The notes: a model not told the origin generated them from the sequence alone. A stretch of DNA of 64,000 bases from Zygnema cylindricum (GCA_037447655.1 JBBHKE010001328.1:91082-155081), one strand, 5' to 3'; positions 44,310-56,745 are shown, numbered from the stretch's first letter. A program made the numbers and translations.

Positions 44310-46414
44310 AAATCAAACAAGCTGTCCGTACATGTATGTACCTTTTCCTTTGAAAGTCTCTTACGTGCGAACAGTCAAAATGTCGAATACGTCTAGATGT
44401 AAACAGACTTCCAGTGTACGGTCCGTACAAGTACGCTTTCATAAAGCTCGAGACCAAATTTATTTACTTTCATCTATCTTTTAAATGAATTTACTATGGA
44501 TGTTCGAATGGATTCGCGGATTGGGGGAGTGAACGTACAGATATTTTGTTTTGGGACGTACGAAATAGAAATTGAGTGGCGCGGAATGAGTAAGGGTATT
44601 TTCGCATGTGGTAAAGTTACAGTTATTTCGTGTCGTTTTCCTTCATAACTTAGAAAAAAACGAGAAAATCCGCAGCCGTACCAAAAAAATGAAATTAGCA
44701 CCGTACAAGTTACATTACAGTGAAACTTTAGACGTACGTAAGTTTGTCGACTAGCGCGATGCAATTTGTCGTTTAGCGCATTTCGACCCATTTTCGCGTC
44801 CTTTCATCACACGTTCAAACTTTACGTCAAATCACCTCGCGAGGTGATTTTAAATATAGTCCAAAAAGGAGAGCGAATAGGAAGATGTTGTCGCACATGT
44901 CAGATTTTTTGACAATTTTTGTCCGCGGAGTACCAAAAAAAAAACCCACTGCACGTTTCCAACCTATGCGTGACTTTTTTCCGTGCGCTTTTTTCCGTAC
45001 AGGGCCCGTGGAGGGGGGTTTCGACCAACTGACGCCATTTCGCAAAAGCGAAGATGGTGAAAGCGCCTCTCTTTCTCTCCCTCTCCACCTAACGCGTCTA
45101 TCTCACAATTCTTGCAATGAAAAAAGGCAAGAAAGGTATCAAATGAAAGATCTATGAAAATTATTTGTTTTGGCTGTCTTTTAGCTTAATTTGATGGCAA
45201 GTAGAGTGAGAACGGACGAAAAAACAAAATCGGGAAACCATGGCGGAATGTTTTGGAATTAGTGACGTCGACGCTATCATAAGTACGCGTGACGTCAAAA
45301 TGTCACAAACCCTAAACATCTACAATGTCACAAGTAGGCAGACGTCTACAACCGTCTCTATTTTGTAAACGTCATAGATTGTCGCGAGTTTTGTACTCGT
45401 GTACAATCGTCACAAATTACACCCACGTCTACATCCGTCACAATTTAAAGTTACGATTTCATTTCTTTACATACGAATGCTCTGAACATTGTACGGAGAA
45501 TCTTCGCTAAAAAACAAAGTAACAAGACTAAGTTTCGGTTACATGCGAAAATACCCTAATTGAAATGGACGGCGAAATGTTGAAAAGGACGCCGCAAGTA
45601 CGGAGCGTCTTATTCGGCATGTGGACGTGAATGCGCTTCGCGACGTCACGAGATATTTGACGACTCACGTGGATTACGTTTGGATTTTGTGACCACGCGG
45701 AATCGCGTCAATCACACAATGATTATTTTCGGAGCATCCGGATTCTTTGAATAAATTCAAGGAACCTCGTTGAGTGACGTAGCATGACTCAACATACGAT
45801 TTTGTGAGATTGTGTACTTGTAAATATTTGAAACTGCAGTGGTTTGTCTTTTTGTGTATTAGTTAATAGTGTAGATTTACTTATTCTGACATACCTCGAA
45901 CTATTTGGGTATACTTACATTAATAGAGGTAGGTGGTAGAATGCGTACGGCTGGTATGCCTCCGTACATTTAGTAGTGAACTCCTGTATATATTTCTAGG
46001 ACTTTGTCATTTTTGAACTTAAGGAACTTTTCTATACCAAATCTGGTTTTGGAAATTTTTGGTAATTTTATCTGAGGATTGCTCTCAGATCTGTTGGCAG
46101 AATTATCTGAAATTTTGCATGTGTGTTCCTCCTTGTATTATTAACAGTGATACAGATTTTCAGACCTATTGTGTGTCTTGTCTGTGTGTAAATTCATTCT
46201 GAAGTTGTCAGATTTATCAAAGTTCTGGCAGACTGTTTTTCTGCAACTTTGACTAGATGATGTGATCACTCTGTTTATTATTTTTGTCTGAAACTTTGTG
46301 AGGTTTTTTTATAGCCTAGAAAATATTTGTGTTTGTAGTTTCAGCTTGTTTTGTTATATGGTAGTCTGTGGTGCTTCCGAGGGTGAATCCATGGCTAGAA
46401 ACGGCTATGGACAA
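44310..46414 (+). mobile_element. J-family LTR-like sequence, copy 1
   Basis: Several blocks match the solo J LTR: GATGTTCGAATGGATTCGCGGATTGGGG (44498-44525) against 13046-13074, and 45660-45815 against 13430-13580 (GACCACGCGGAATCGCGTCAATC and TGAGTGACGTAGCATGACTCA). The end GGCTATGGACAACA (46401-46414) matches the insert in K. The exact start is uncertain. At about 2.1 kb it is longer than the solo LTR. Confidence 0.55.
44829..44850. promoter_or_regulatory. Perfect 22-bp palindrome upstream of a TATA-like site
   Basis: AAATCACCTCG is followed directly by its complement CGAGGTGATTT, then TAAATATA. A dimeric protein-binding site is possible. No function is known. Confidence 0.5.
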
Positions 46415-47463
46415 CACGGTTTGGTACGAATAGTCGCGAATTACTGTAAACTACCCCACTTTTTGACTGATAAAACTTGACCCTTACTTAGAGGATCGCG
46501 AAGCGATCCGGATGTGGAGATACGACGCAATCTTATACGAAGAGTGTCGCGACATGTAATGCGACGGTACAAAGCTTTGAGAAGTACGCAACGGATTGAT
46601 TTGTCAAAACAATCCGATATATAATATTCTTTACGACCAATGGCCGGTACCAAACCTCAGTTATGTGGCGTGAGGACAATCGGCAAGTATTAAAAGGGAC
46701 TATTTGGGACAATGATTTAGCGTACGGCATTGCAAACCAAAACACACGCAAAAATGTCAGCGTGCTCGGAATAGTGCATGTCATCAGATGACCCGCACAT
46801 ATCTAATTAGGTGGACGTGGGAAGTTCGAATAACTTAGTGATAAACAGGCCGTCCGATGCTAATTAATATAAACGGACGTTTTTGTACATACTAAACAAA
46901 TTAGTGTTGACTTTGAGTAGTGTGAGGAATCAACCCGGCTAGCTCTTGCCATAAGGAGAATCACCGTGGAGGTGCCAATTAGACATATTAGCAAAGATGC
47001 GCATTTGTTCTTTTTTGTTGTTTTGTCACATTTAGGTGGCCCACAATTGTAAATATTTATGAGAGCCTTGTTGAACAACAATCAATGCTTGCTCGAAAAG
47101 TAGGGACCAAAGATGTAGTACTTCAAAGTTTTCAAGTGTAAGGAACTTAGATAAGGGACATGGTCGATATTATAGCTTTGTTGCTTCGAGATAATATAAG
47201 GGGTTTTTCAGAGATATTATGTGTCTTGATGTTGTGAAGTGCTTTGTATATTTGGTTCGTGTATCATGTATTGTTTTATGTATGTTGAGCTCATTTTTAT
47301 GAAAGTCCTAAGGTGTAGTTCATGATGTGTCACAAGGTTAATAAATACATGTAAAGAGAGGATGTCAATCATTTATGATTCCTCATTGGACTATATTACT
47401 CATCGCCGAAGATGCAATAGTTTTGGGTGTTTTCCGCGGTCTATTTTAAACCAAGGAACAACA
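46415..47463 (+). mobile_element. J-family LTR-like sequence, copy 2 (3' part)
   Basis: The element ends GCGGTCTATTTTAAACCAAGGAACAACA at 47463, matching the J LTR end at 14390. CAATCAATGCTTG-TCGAAAAGTAGGGACCAAAGATGTAGTA (47081-47121) matches 13987-14027, and GGATCGCGAAGCGATCCG (46492-46509) matches 13142-13160. The 5' boundary abuts or overlaps copy 1, so two J LTRs are probably fused or nested. Confidence 0.55.
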
Positions 47464-49335
47464 GAAAGTGATAAGGCGATACCAAGGGAAAAGGGTATGG
47501 TATGAAGGTCGCCGTCTCTATACAGCTCGCGGCAGAAGACCACTTAACGGATCACAGCGGGGTGGTGAGAGGCACATGGAATTTGTACGCCAACAAACTC
47601 TCTCAAAAGTGAGACATATGTGCTCCCTCAGATTCCAAGACTATAACGTAATCCCCGAGGGCATCACTGGTCTTAGTACTAACATGAACCAAAGTCCAAG
47701 GGACTTCGGAATGTATAAATAGACGCTAAGAATCCCACATGAACCCTTGTCATCACTAAATCTTACGATTACACCAAGTGAGCAACGCTCGAAGGTTATA
47801 GGGCTCTAGGTTTCCCGCCCTTTCTTGGAACTAAAAGAAGGAGGGAATGGAAATACCAAATGTTACTAGAACGAAGTTCTAAAGACTCTCCAGTGTTTTA
47901 GGACGACTGGGTGCCTCTCCCTTGGACAAGAGGCAAATAATGGTTTAGGAAGCGCGACCACTTGAACACCTTCTTAAGGGCCCCCTCCTTGTACATACTA
48001 GGGGGCGCTTTCAAAATGTTGTCATTTGGTATCCCATGTGTTATCTCTTGTACATACTCACTATATATGTCCTAATTGGGAAGCATTGCAACAGCTGTAG
48101 GAACCGTAGATTACGTTTTAGCCTAGGATAGATTATCACGGATTCAACGGCGGATCCACCTGCATGAGGTCTTACTTGTGCAGTAAGGTAGTATGTGGTA
48201 TTACTTACAAGAGCCTCTAATTAGAGGCATGTTAGACAAAGAGTTGTGTCATAGTAAGACAAAGCTAAGGATTGGGCCACCAACAAGTGGAGTTATTTGT
48301 CATTTGTACGGTTAAGCTCACATAACCAAAGAATACTTCAACCTCTATTGCAATCTTCCTTGTTTTGAGAATCCTTGGCCACACTAACGTGTTTGAATTT
48401 GCATTCTCTTATATCTGTCGTTGGAAGCTGAGGTTTCACTGTGGAGTGAGACGAGGGGAACTAATTGGCAATGAACCATCGGTTTTGGGATACAAGGCGT
48501 TGGAGCGGGAGATGCAATTACTTTCCTCACTTGTGCTTGTATTTGGCCTTTATTCGAGGATGGTTTGGTCACACTCTCAAGAACTCGGTTAGGACGATGA
48601 CTGGTATATTCAAGTGGGTTACTGAAGACTCATATTGTTAAATCTCCAAAACACCACATTATTGGATTTCTAGTATTTGGAAGGGCTAGTCCGATAGGTG
48701 GGTTGGCTCATTACCGTCGACCCAAGACATTAGAAACAACTCATAAGTTCTCTTAGAAGTAAAGATTATCTAGCCCATTTTTTTGAGTGTCTAAAAGAGA
48801 TTAATGATAGTGAGCTAACCCGCTATTTTCACCCCAATGAAAGGTGAAACTAGCCCTTCAAATCACTCTTCATGCAACAAGGGAGGTCCTACTCAGATTT
48901 TACAGTATCAATCTTTTGGAGAATTTTGACTAAAGATCATTAACATCTTTCTTCGGGAGACCATCTACTGTCTCAACTACATCCCTCCAAGTGTGACCAA
49001 ACCTAAATGGATAATAGCCAAATGAAAGCAGAGCGTAGGGATAAAACTCGTTGAATTTCCATCTCGTGCTTCTTTATCTTTGTTCCCTTACTCTCACTCC
49101 ACATTTAGCCACAACCTCCAACAACAGTGGAAACGAATGCCAATAAAATGAGCCAATGCACCAAAGGATTATCAAGGTTGAAAATGTATTTTTGGAGTGG
49201 GCAAGGTTTGCATTATTTCACCATGAGGCAATGATGAGACCCAATCTGTTGAAGGTTGCCCCGTTGGACGTGCTCTTGATGCCGGAAAACGTTTTTACCC
49301 TCTAGAAATTTATGGGCATGACAGTATTACAAGAG
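47464..49335. other. No gene recognised
   Basis: The only feature of note is 48365-48592, an open stretch (LGHTNVFEFAFSYI, IGNEP) that resembles a minus-strand stretch at 50739-50987. No known family is recognised. Confidence 0.4.
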
Positions 49336-49557
49336 GTTCATGTTATTCTGTGACCTCCATTGGCCCACAAAATTTTCAACTTTATATGAAGCCTCTAGGA
49401 TAGAATTAGCTCTTTTGACTTTCACCACAAATAAATGACACCCGGTCAAACAAGTGTTCTGGCCAACCTCACTGCTGTGAGGGCCCGACTTCCCTGAGTC
49501 AGACGCCAAAAGAATTTTTGAGTTTGCTCCCCTAAGTTATGGCTGGCCAAAGTTTGC

Positions 49558-49830
49558 CTATAAATACAAAATGGCTCTTAGAGAGAGGTGCCTCCAAAAT
49601 GTCTAAGTCCTAAATCCTAGTCCCTCTTTGGACCCCCTACTACTACTGCTATAAATACAAAAGGGCTCTTAGAGAGAGGCACCTCCAAAATGTCTAAGTC
49701 CTAAATCCTAGTCCCTCTTTGAACCCCCTACTACTACAGCTATAAATACAAAAGGGCTCTTAGAGAGAGGCGCCTCCAAAATGTCTAAGTTCTAAATCCT
49801 AGTCCCTCTCTGAACCCCCTACTACTGCTG
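49558..49830 (-). repeat. Three 91-bp copies of LTR core promoter
   Basis: Units start at 49558, 49649 and 49740. In LTR orientation each contains the GGACTTAG-like block and the TATTTATA segment that corresponds to TATAAAAGG in the H and K LTRs. The repeats are nearly identical, so the expansion is recent. Confidence 0.92.
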
Positions 49831-50247
49831 TACCTAACCAATCACATGACTGTACAATAGAAGAAGGTACAGATGTCGCTGTACTTCATGTACTGCCATG
49901 GTACGGCATGGCCATCCCGCTGACAGTACCATGGCCGTCCCGCTGACACCTGTCAGTTCCTGAGCCATGGTTCCTCTCCTCGTAATGTCCGCTGTCCACT
50001 CATGGCTTGCCACGTGTCATCCGATGACGTCGCCTCCATAAACCGCCAAATGACCACTCTGGTGCATCGGCTCCATTGTGAGCCGTCCGATCTGAAATTG
50101 ACATTTAATTTCGTTCGTCAAATTAAATATTTCTTCGTGTATTTCGTGCGTTCCCGTTGGTTTTTTATTCCGTTCCATAATCCATTAAATATATCAAGTG
50201 GTACTTCTTTAAATATGAATCACACCCCATGTGGTAACGCTTCATCA

Positions 50248-50326
50248 AGACCTAACGGATACGACAGACGGCTACGCTGTACGGCAGTCATCTTGTAGGA
50301 CCTAAGATCAAATCCTGGTCTGACCG
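50248..50326 (+). other. tRNA-like module antisense in LTR (copy 9)
   Basis: CCTAACGGATACGACAGACGG is followed by CTAAG-ATCAAAT-CCTGG. CCTAAyGGATAAGGC also occurs in plant tRNA-Arg genes as I recall them. Confidence 0.55.
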
Positions 50327-50526
50327 CCTATCTTTTACAAGGGGATGTATCTCTTGCTCCCTTAGTCTGTCTCCTTGTCTGCCTAAGGCAGCCATGTTTG
50401 TCTCTCCCTGTCTGCCTAAGCCATGGCTGTCTTTGAGTCCTCTGTGACTACGACAAGTATGAGGACTTAATAACACCACAGAATGACAAAAGATAGAAAT
50501 ATAAAATACCTTTTTTCAACAGTTCA

Positions 50527-53090
50527 TCTAGGATTCAACAACAACGCTTAGCCTTTAAACAGACTTCTAAAATGAGGCAAAAAAAACATGGGAAGAGACG
50601 CACCAACCTTTTTTTAAATCTCTTAAGAATCTTTTAAAACCCACCCAGTTCTAATATTATGGAGCACCAAAGCTCATTCCTATTATACAACGATTAGAGA
50701 ACGCAACACGATGTGGTTATACAAGAATAGTTGGCATGTTATGGGACAAGGCGTAATAATAAGGTCAAGTTATCATAGGACACGTACCATGGTAAGCTTT
50801 TGTCCTTCGTCTGGCAATTCGACATTTTTGGCCATACATTAATGGAGGCTGGTTCAGGCTGATTACCAATTATCAGCCTTAGAAATGGAACATGGGCAAC
50901 AGGAAAATTACGAGAAAATTGACTCGATGGTCCCCAAAATAATAGGAATATGAATTCAAAATTGTTCACATGGCCAAGGTATTTCATGGAAATCTAAAAG
51001 ATATAAGCAAGAATCTGGACTCCTCCACAATAGACGTCGTGGGGGCTTGCATGACGAGGATCAAGACGCCGTGGTGCGATTGGTTAAACCAGCGACGACA
51101 GTTTTTATATTTGATCTCCATGCCTTGGATTACAAGTCTTTAGATTTACCGGTCTTCAATGTAAAGGTTCACAGAAATGTATTGTTGGGGGCGAAGAGGA
51201 GATAAATCTTAGAGGATTTGGAGGTGATGGATGCGTTGAAGTTTAAGAATGTTTTGAATACCCTAATTGGAGAATTTAAGGTTAAATTAGAGCAAAGAAT
51301 GACCGCATACAAAAAGGAGTGCACATGGGAACCTACCTTAATGATGAATGTCAGGTGGTTTTAAATTGCGATAATTTGGTGGCAAATCTTCATGAACGTT
51401 GTGGCCGCTTTTGGCGAGAGAGGACGACCTCTTTAGTGACAGCCGATTTTTGGTGGTGTAGAATGAGGACACGTGAGCCGAGTGGTTCCAACATGCTCAA
51501 GTTCCGACCTAAAAAAAACGTCTCTTGATAGAAAAGGCACTATCGACCATCGTTAGCTCTTTATCACAAGGATGTTTTTCAAGTGGTTAATAAATATTTG
51601 GGACCCTTTCCCAAAAGTAGGAGGGAAAACCGATGTGTTATGCTCAAGAATTTCTCCAAAATGATAAAAGTATTGGTGATCATTCAGAAGGAGTCCTAAC
51701 TGTAGCGGGTGTTGTTCTTGAAAAGTATTAGTCCAATATGGGGGCCTTTACCCGAGGTCATTACACATCAGGGTTCCAAAATGTCCAAGAGTTTCTTACT
51801 TTGATGGAGAAGTGTCTGATTAATCATTTAAAAACGAGCACACACCACACTTATACGAGCTTCATTTGGTTTAGAAATTACTAAATTAAGAAAAATGTTG
51901 AACCAAATTTTCATTTTCTTTCTTGGGAATGGTTTTCGTTTTTGCTGCTAATCTAATTATTGTGGGTCTGGTTAATTGGTTATTCAAATGGCAGAAAATA
52001 CCTGAGATATAAACACATTTTTTGATTCTTACCATAAATAGTGTGGTGGCACCATCCGACGATTTGGAAGCCCTCAATCGACTTTTGGACGATAATTGTG
52101 AGCTTTTTGTACCAGAGCTCTAGGTGGGATTTTCACTCTCAAGCGGAGAAAGACATGTATTTACCAAAATGTGTTAGTGACTGATGTTCGTAAAAAGCTT
52201 TTTCATTTGTCCATCTTGTGCTTTACGCATACAAAGCTCACATTTTCAGTGAAGAAAAAAAGAAGACAAGTTCTTTTTTTCTCTTTGTTACATTAGAATC
52301 TAATAGCCAATAAAGTGTGTGCTTAGAGCATCTACTCGTCAACAATTTCCAACAAACGATTCCCATAACCAATGCACAAATAAAAGCGGCGAAAAGATGA
52401 AGACGTGGAAATAAAGCTTGCATAATGGAAAAAAAACTTTAAAGACAAGCTTTGTTCTAACAAAGAATCATAAGTAGGAATTTTTAAACCTGACCACACA
52501 CGAAGTGGCTTAATCTTTACATGTGCGACCTATTGACGGACGTGGTGCTAACGTAAGGCTCTTATCCTTTCTACCACAAAACTTTCCGTAGGCACGACAT
52601 CATAAGACCGGTTATTAGGTCGTCGGATCCAATACCACTCATTCTCATTCTATTGTACGAGTTTACAATTATGTTTAGACGTAAGATCTGTTGACGTATA
52701 TGAAATGCAACGATGGATACCCGGATTTGTTGTACAGCCTGAAATTTAACACGGCAACAAAACTGCATAATAAATACTCACAAAGAGTGTATTCCTCCGT
52801 AATTCAATATATTAAAAACAACTTACGTACAAAGCTTCTTTACTCTCTAATCATTCAACGCCTCCAAAGTAAACTACACCTCCAAAAAGATAAACCACTT
52901 ACTAAGTCTCAACAAATATATATGTGTACACTAGGAACAAACAAGAGTCAACGTGGCGAAACGTCACAATACTATGCAATCGACAATGGGTAGTCAACCT
53001 GAACTACTTGACCAACAAAGAAAGTCAACCACTAAACGACTTGATCTACACGGTACGACTAGAACTTAAGTGAAATGAAACGAACAGACA
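50527..53090. other. No gene recognised
   Basis: Minus-strand 50739-50987 (LGHVNNFEFIF, LIIGNQPEP) resembles 48365-48592. 51060-51540 has coding-like composition but stops in every frame and no recognisable motif. Confidence 0.4.
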
Positions 53091-53094
53091 ATTT

Positions 53095-53215
53095 CCACGT
53101 CACTTCAAATATCTAGCGACGAAACTACTACGTCGCGAAATGAAATGACCAAACAACTTCCACGTTACTTCAAATGTCTAGCGACGAAACTACTTCGTCG
53201 CTGGTCGTCGCTGCT
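53095..53215. repeat. Two-copy repeat with AGCGACGAA/TTCGTCGCT hairpin
   Basis: TTCAAAT-TCTAGCGACGAAACTAC at about 53105 recurs at about 53168. The second copy contains AGCGACGAA and TTCGTCGCT separated by about 5 nt, a potential hairpin. GTCGC motifs continue to 53245. Confidence 0.7.
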
Positions 53216-53328
53216 TTAGCTACGAGAATGTCTCGTCGCTAAATGAGTGCTCAGTACCTAATCCTAACACAACCTACACTAGAAACCTAATACCTAGTAC
53301 AAAATAGTACTCAACAATCAGTATATTT

Positions 53329-53400
53329 GGGTTGGTGGCATAGTAGTTAGCACAATCACAACTTAAGTGGAAAGTCCCAGGTTCAAATCTTGGTCGGTTC
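53329..53400 (+). ncRNA. tRNA-derived sequence, probable SINE head
   Basis: 72 nt fold as a cloverleaf: acceptor GGGTTGG with TCGGTTC (paired only if wobble is allowed), A box TGGCATAGTAGTTAGCAC, anticodon stem around AACTTAA (anticodon position CTT), and T-arm CCAGG-TTCAAAT-CTTGG with box B GGTTCAAATCT. The weak acceptor stem and sequence unlike plant tRNA-Lys argue for a SINE rather than a working tRNA gene. The SINE 3' end is not identified. Confidence 0.6.
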
Positions 53401-53508
53401 ATCATTCCCTTTAACGGGATCGTCCAATAATCCCTCGATTCTACAATCTTAACAAGATCCCCAAACAGATCTGGTGTTATCAGAGCTAGGTGGCTACATT
53501 TCATATGG

Positions 53509-53985
53509 GTCGCTTTATATGCACAGAGGTGGATGATCTTGGGAAGAATTATAGGAGACCTCGGATTCTAAAATGATGTGCGTTGTGTTTTTTGTGCTGC
53601 TCATAAGAGTGGTTCCTCTTGCGTTGGGTTGTAGAATCGTCATCTCGCTTAGTGCTTGATAACCATGGTGACGTTTCTTCCATGGCACTGGCGTCAATTC
53701 TTGGTGCCCGTGTTAGTTTTTACTAAGATAGCAAAATTCAAATGCGTCGACTTATATACACAGAGGGGGGTGATCTTGGGAGGATTTCTAGATGACCTCG
53801 CATCCTAATGTGATGTGCGTTGTGACTTTTGTTCTGTTCATAGGACTAAGGTTCCTCTTGATGTTAGGTTGTACGACCGTCATCTCGCTTAGTACTTTAT
53901 AACCATGGTGATGTTTCTTCCGTGGCACTGGCGTCAATTCCTGGTTCCCGTGGTAGTTTTTACTAAGATCGCAATAAACCCTATC
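53509..53985. repeat. About 240-bp tandem duplication
   Basis: GTCGCTTTATATGCACAGAGG at 53509 recurs as GTCGACTTATATACACAGAGG at 53746. Both copies end TTTTTACTAAGAT-GCAA (53720 and 53960). The copies have clearly diverged. Neither encodes a recognisable protein. Confidence 0.9.
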
Positions 53986-53989
53986 CGTA

Positions 53990-56469
53990 TATTGTACCGA
54001 TTACTCATCCTTCGTCAACGCTTCTATCGGCTCGGATTTCTCGGCGGTCTTGTTCGATTCATACCTCTTTGCGCTCACGATCGTCTCAATTCAGTTCGTA
54101 CCAGAACTTACCTTCTTCTTCTCTACAGCGGATGCAGTGGTTGTTCTCGTAATTAGATAGCCGTGGTCATGAGGCGTGACATCTATCCAGCCCTTGGCGG
54201 AGTTTTCCCTAATTTCTTACGACCGAAGTCAGCCTGACCCCATCTTCGTGGAACATGCCTTCGCTTTACCTCAGAGTGACCCTGGCCCCCTCCCGATATA
54301 CCATGACTTATTTGGATTTTTTATTTTCCCTTGTGGGCCTTCTTTTTCCCTTCCGAGCTTATGTCATCTCCCTTGATCTCTCTTAGGCTTTGTCATGGCT
54401 TTGATTGTGTCATCTCCCTTAGAGGCTTGTCGCTAAATTCCCCTTCACTTCGATTCCCCATTTGGCAACCTGATGATTTACCTGTAGAGGACAATTTACA
54501 TTTCAACTCGACATGCACTTGGTCTCCGGTTCTCCTCCCTTAAGAGGGTTTCTTTCCCTTTCTACTTTTGATGTCTCTCTCTCTCTCCCTCTCTCTCACT
54601 TCCGTAAGCCGTATTTCCCTCACTTATTCCCTCCCTCTCTCGAGGTCTCTCTTTCTCCTTCCGTTTATGCCTTCACTCCTTTTTCTTCCTCTCAAATTTT
54701 TTGTTGTTCTCTATTGCCCCTCTCCAATTAACTCTTTCTATCCCACGTGTACGCGTGTAGTTCCTCTGTCATCTCTTGCCGTGCCTCCACCTTAAAAGAA
54801 CCTCGAACCTCTAAGGTGCCCCGAAGCTCCTATACCCGAGGCTCTAACACTCACTAATAAGGGTGGGAAAAAGAACAAAGTTGGGAAAGAAAACCCCCTA
54901 TGGCTTCCAAATTTTTTGGGTAAAACCACGTTATGAGTTTGGATTTTTTTCTATCATCAGATCAGGTTCCTTTGGAAAGTAAACCAATTTGGAGACCAAT
55001 GGAGGTTCGTTGGATGGGTTTTGGTTCAGCGGCAATGGTTTTGAAGAGGGCCTATTCATCTTCCCCTCAGTGGATCATGGCGTTCATGGCACTCAAAATC
55101 CTTTACCCAAATTATAACTTATCTAGAGCTAACTTATCGAATTTTGCGATGTCCAAAGCGCCCTACGCCTACATCATCTCCCTCGGTACCTCATACACAA
55201 CTATTTCCTCCTTGGTTTGCCTGTAGGCCCGAAACAGGTTAAGATGCTCAAAGGTTGTTGAACATCATGGGGAAATGTCCTTGGAATAAAGCCTCCGCAT
55301 GCGTGATCAGCCCACTTGGGTGCATTTCTAGCATGCTCGACCTACCCCCCCCTAGCTAGAGTCCCTCGGCATCCTAGGGTCGTTTTTCCCTGCAATATCC
55401 AAAAAGTTTCTCTTGTTAAGGGCAGAGTTTAAACCGCCCGATTTCAAATTTAGTTATGCCCGTTTGCTGCTAATGGTGAGTGTTCATTCGAGGAGCAGTA
55501 CTTTGTCTTCCTTGTATGATGGATGGATGTCCTACCATGCCCCCCGCATCCTTTTTACCTGTTCCATCCTTCTCTTTCATGACGTTTTATTTTGGGCTCC
55601 CCCCCTCCCAGTTCCAAGTTCTCGGATTTCAAGGTTGAACTAGCTATAGTGTAGCTGTCCCTTTTTCCCCATGGCTCTCCCTACTTGTTGATGTCCTAGA
55701 GGGCCCTACTTTTTTGGCTTAACGAGTGCTTGTTGGGACATGTGTTTTCCCTCTGCCATCTTTTTCCGACAATCTCTTTCCTAGCTCACCTTTCTTTGAC
55801 CCCCAAGAGTACTGCATACTGACTGTTTGCTTGTACCGGAGGTTCTTAAAAACTGCAGCCACCCGGTCTTCGGTGCCTTTCCCTCTTATTCTCTTGCCAC
55901 CGGTTAAACTTTGATTTTCGAGGGCACTTCTGTGGAGGGAATAACCTTTGGTGATGGTCCGCCAATGTCAACATTGTTTGCTCAAAAATTCATATCACAT
56001 GTTTTGGTGGAATTGACGTTACTCGTGGACACAACGGGCGACGTCACTTGCATGAAATGAGAGTTTTCCAATTTTTTGCCAATGGTGGATGCTCAACGTT
56101 TCTATTTATTGTGCGGTAATACATTTTTGAATTTTTGGAACCTTTTCGACAAGATGGACTTGAAAGGCCAATCGACTTCATGAATTAGAGGTCGCTTAGA
56201 CTACTTGCAATTGGTTAACGGGTGTGCCCATGTTTGAAAGTTTTTGTTTTTTCTAGAAAAACCGTCGAGGTACTAAGAGGGTAAAAAAAACGAGAGAAAA
56301 ACATTTAAAGGCTACAAAAGCCAAAGGAGACTAAATCTTCCCTCGTACGATAAATTTGTAAAAATCAGAGTACAATCGACATCATCTTGAAAAGCAACCA
56401 TTAGAAAAGGGAGTGTTTGTAGAAACCCAATTCTCGTTTCGAAAAAAAAAACCCTAAAAAATGAGCTGG
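53990..56469 (+). other. Pyrimidine-rich region upstream of LINE RT
   Basis: This could hold the decayed 5' part of the LINE at 56960-58600. Open stretches at 54176-54376 and 54933-55226 are rich in Ser, Pro and Leu but carry no recognisable endonuclease, zinc finger or gag motif. Confidence 0.3.
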
Positions 56470-56745
56470 TGTAAAAGACAAGGCGTCTGCAAAGAGTACA
56501 GGATTTCTATCGTACGATGACTTTGTACGCAAGTACATGGTAGGCAGATGAAGATTTTAAATTAAAATTGGTCTGTGTGAAAAAGCTTTGACAATTTTCA
56601 ATTACCGATCTTAACTTACGTGGTACCACTCAAATTAAAACACGTGGTTTACAAGCTCTACAAAATGGACCATCGTCCATAATAATAAATGTTGGCCGTA
56701 CAATTACCAAAATCTCCTGATGGAATTTCGCCCTTACTCCAATCA
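56470..56745 (+). repeat. Dispersed repeat, copy 1
   Basis: About 270 bp matching 60470-60745 in the same orientation, with shared blocks AAGGCGTCT-CAAAGAGTA, CTTACGTGGTACCACTCAA and TGTTGGCCGTACAATTAC. Non-coding; no class assigned. Confidence 0.85.

Larger units (their letters stand above)
49341..50521 (-). mobile_element. Solo copia LTR (E subfamily), TSD GTTCA
   Basis: On the minus strand the LTR starts TGTTGAAAAAAGGTATTTTATA at 50521 and ends AGAATAACA at 49341. GTTCA is present on both sides (49336-49340 and 50522-50526), so the ends are exact. The gag ATG equivalent is at 49360, 20 nt from the end. The core promoter region is triplicated (49558-49830), the tRNA-like module lies at 50248-50326, and GTAC motifs cluster at 49855-49905. 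Confidence 0.95.

Noticed and set aside
53329-53400. Functional tRNA-Lys(CTT) gene
   Set aside because: The acceptor stem depends on wobble pairs and the sequence is unlike plant tRNA-Lys. A SINE head fits better.
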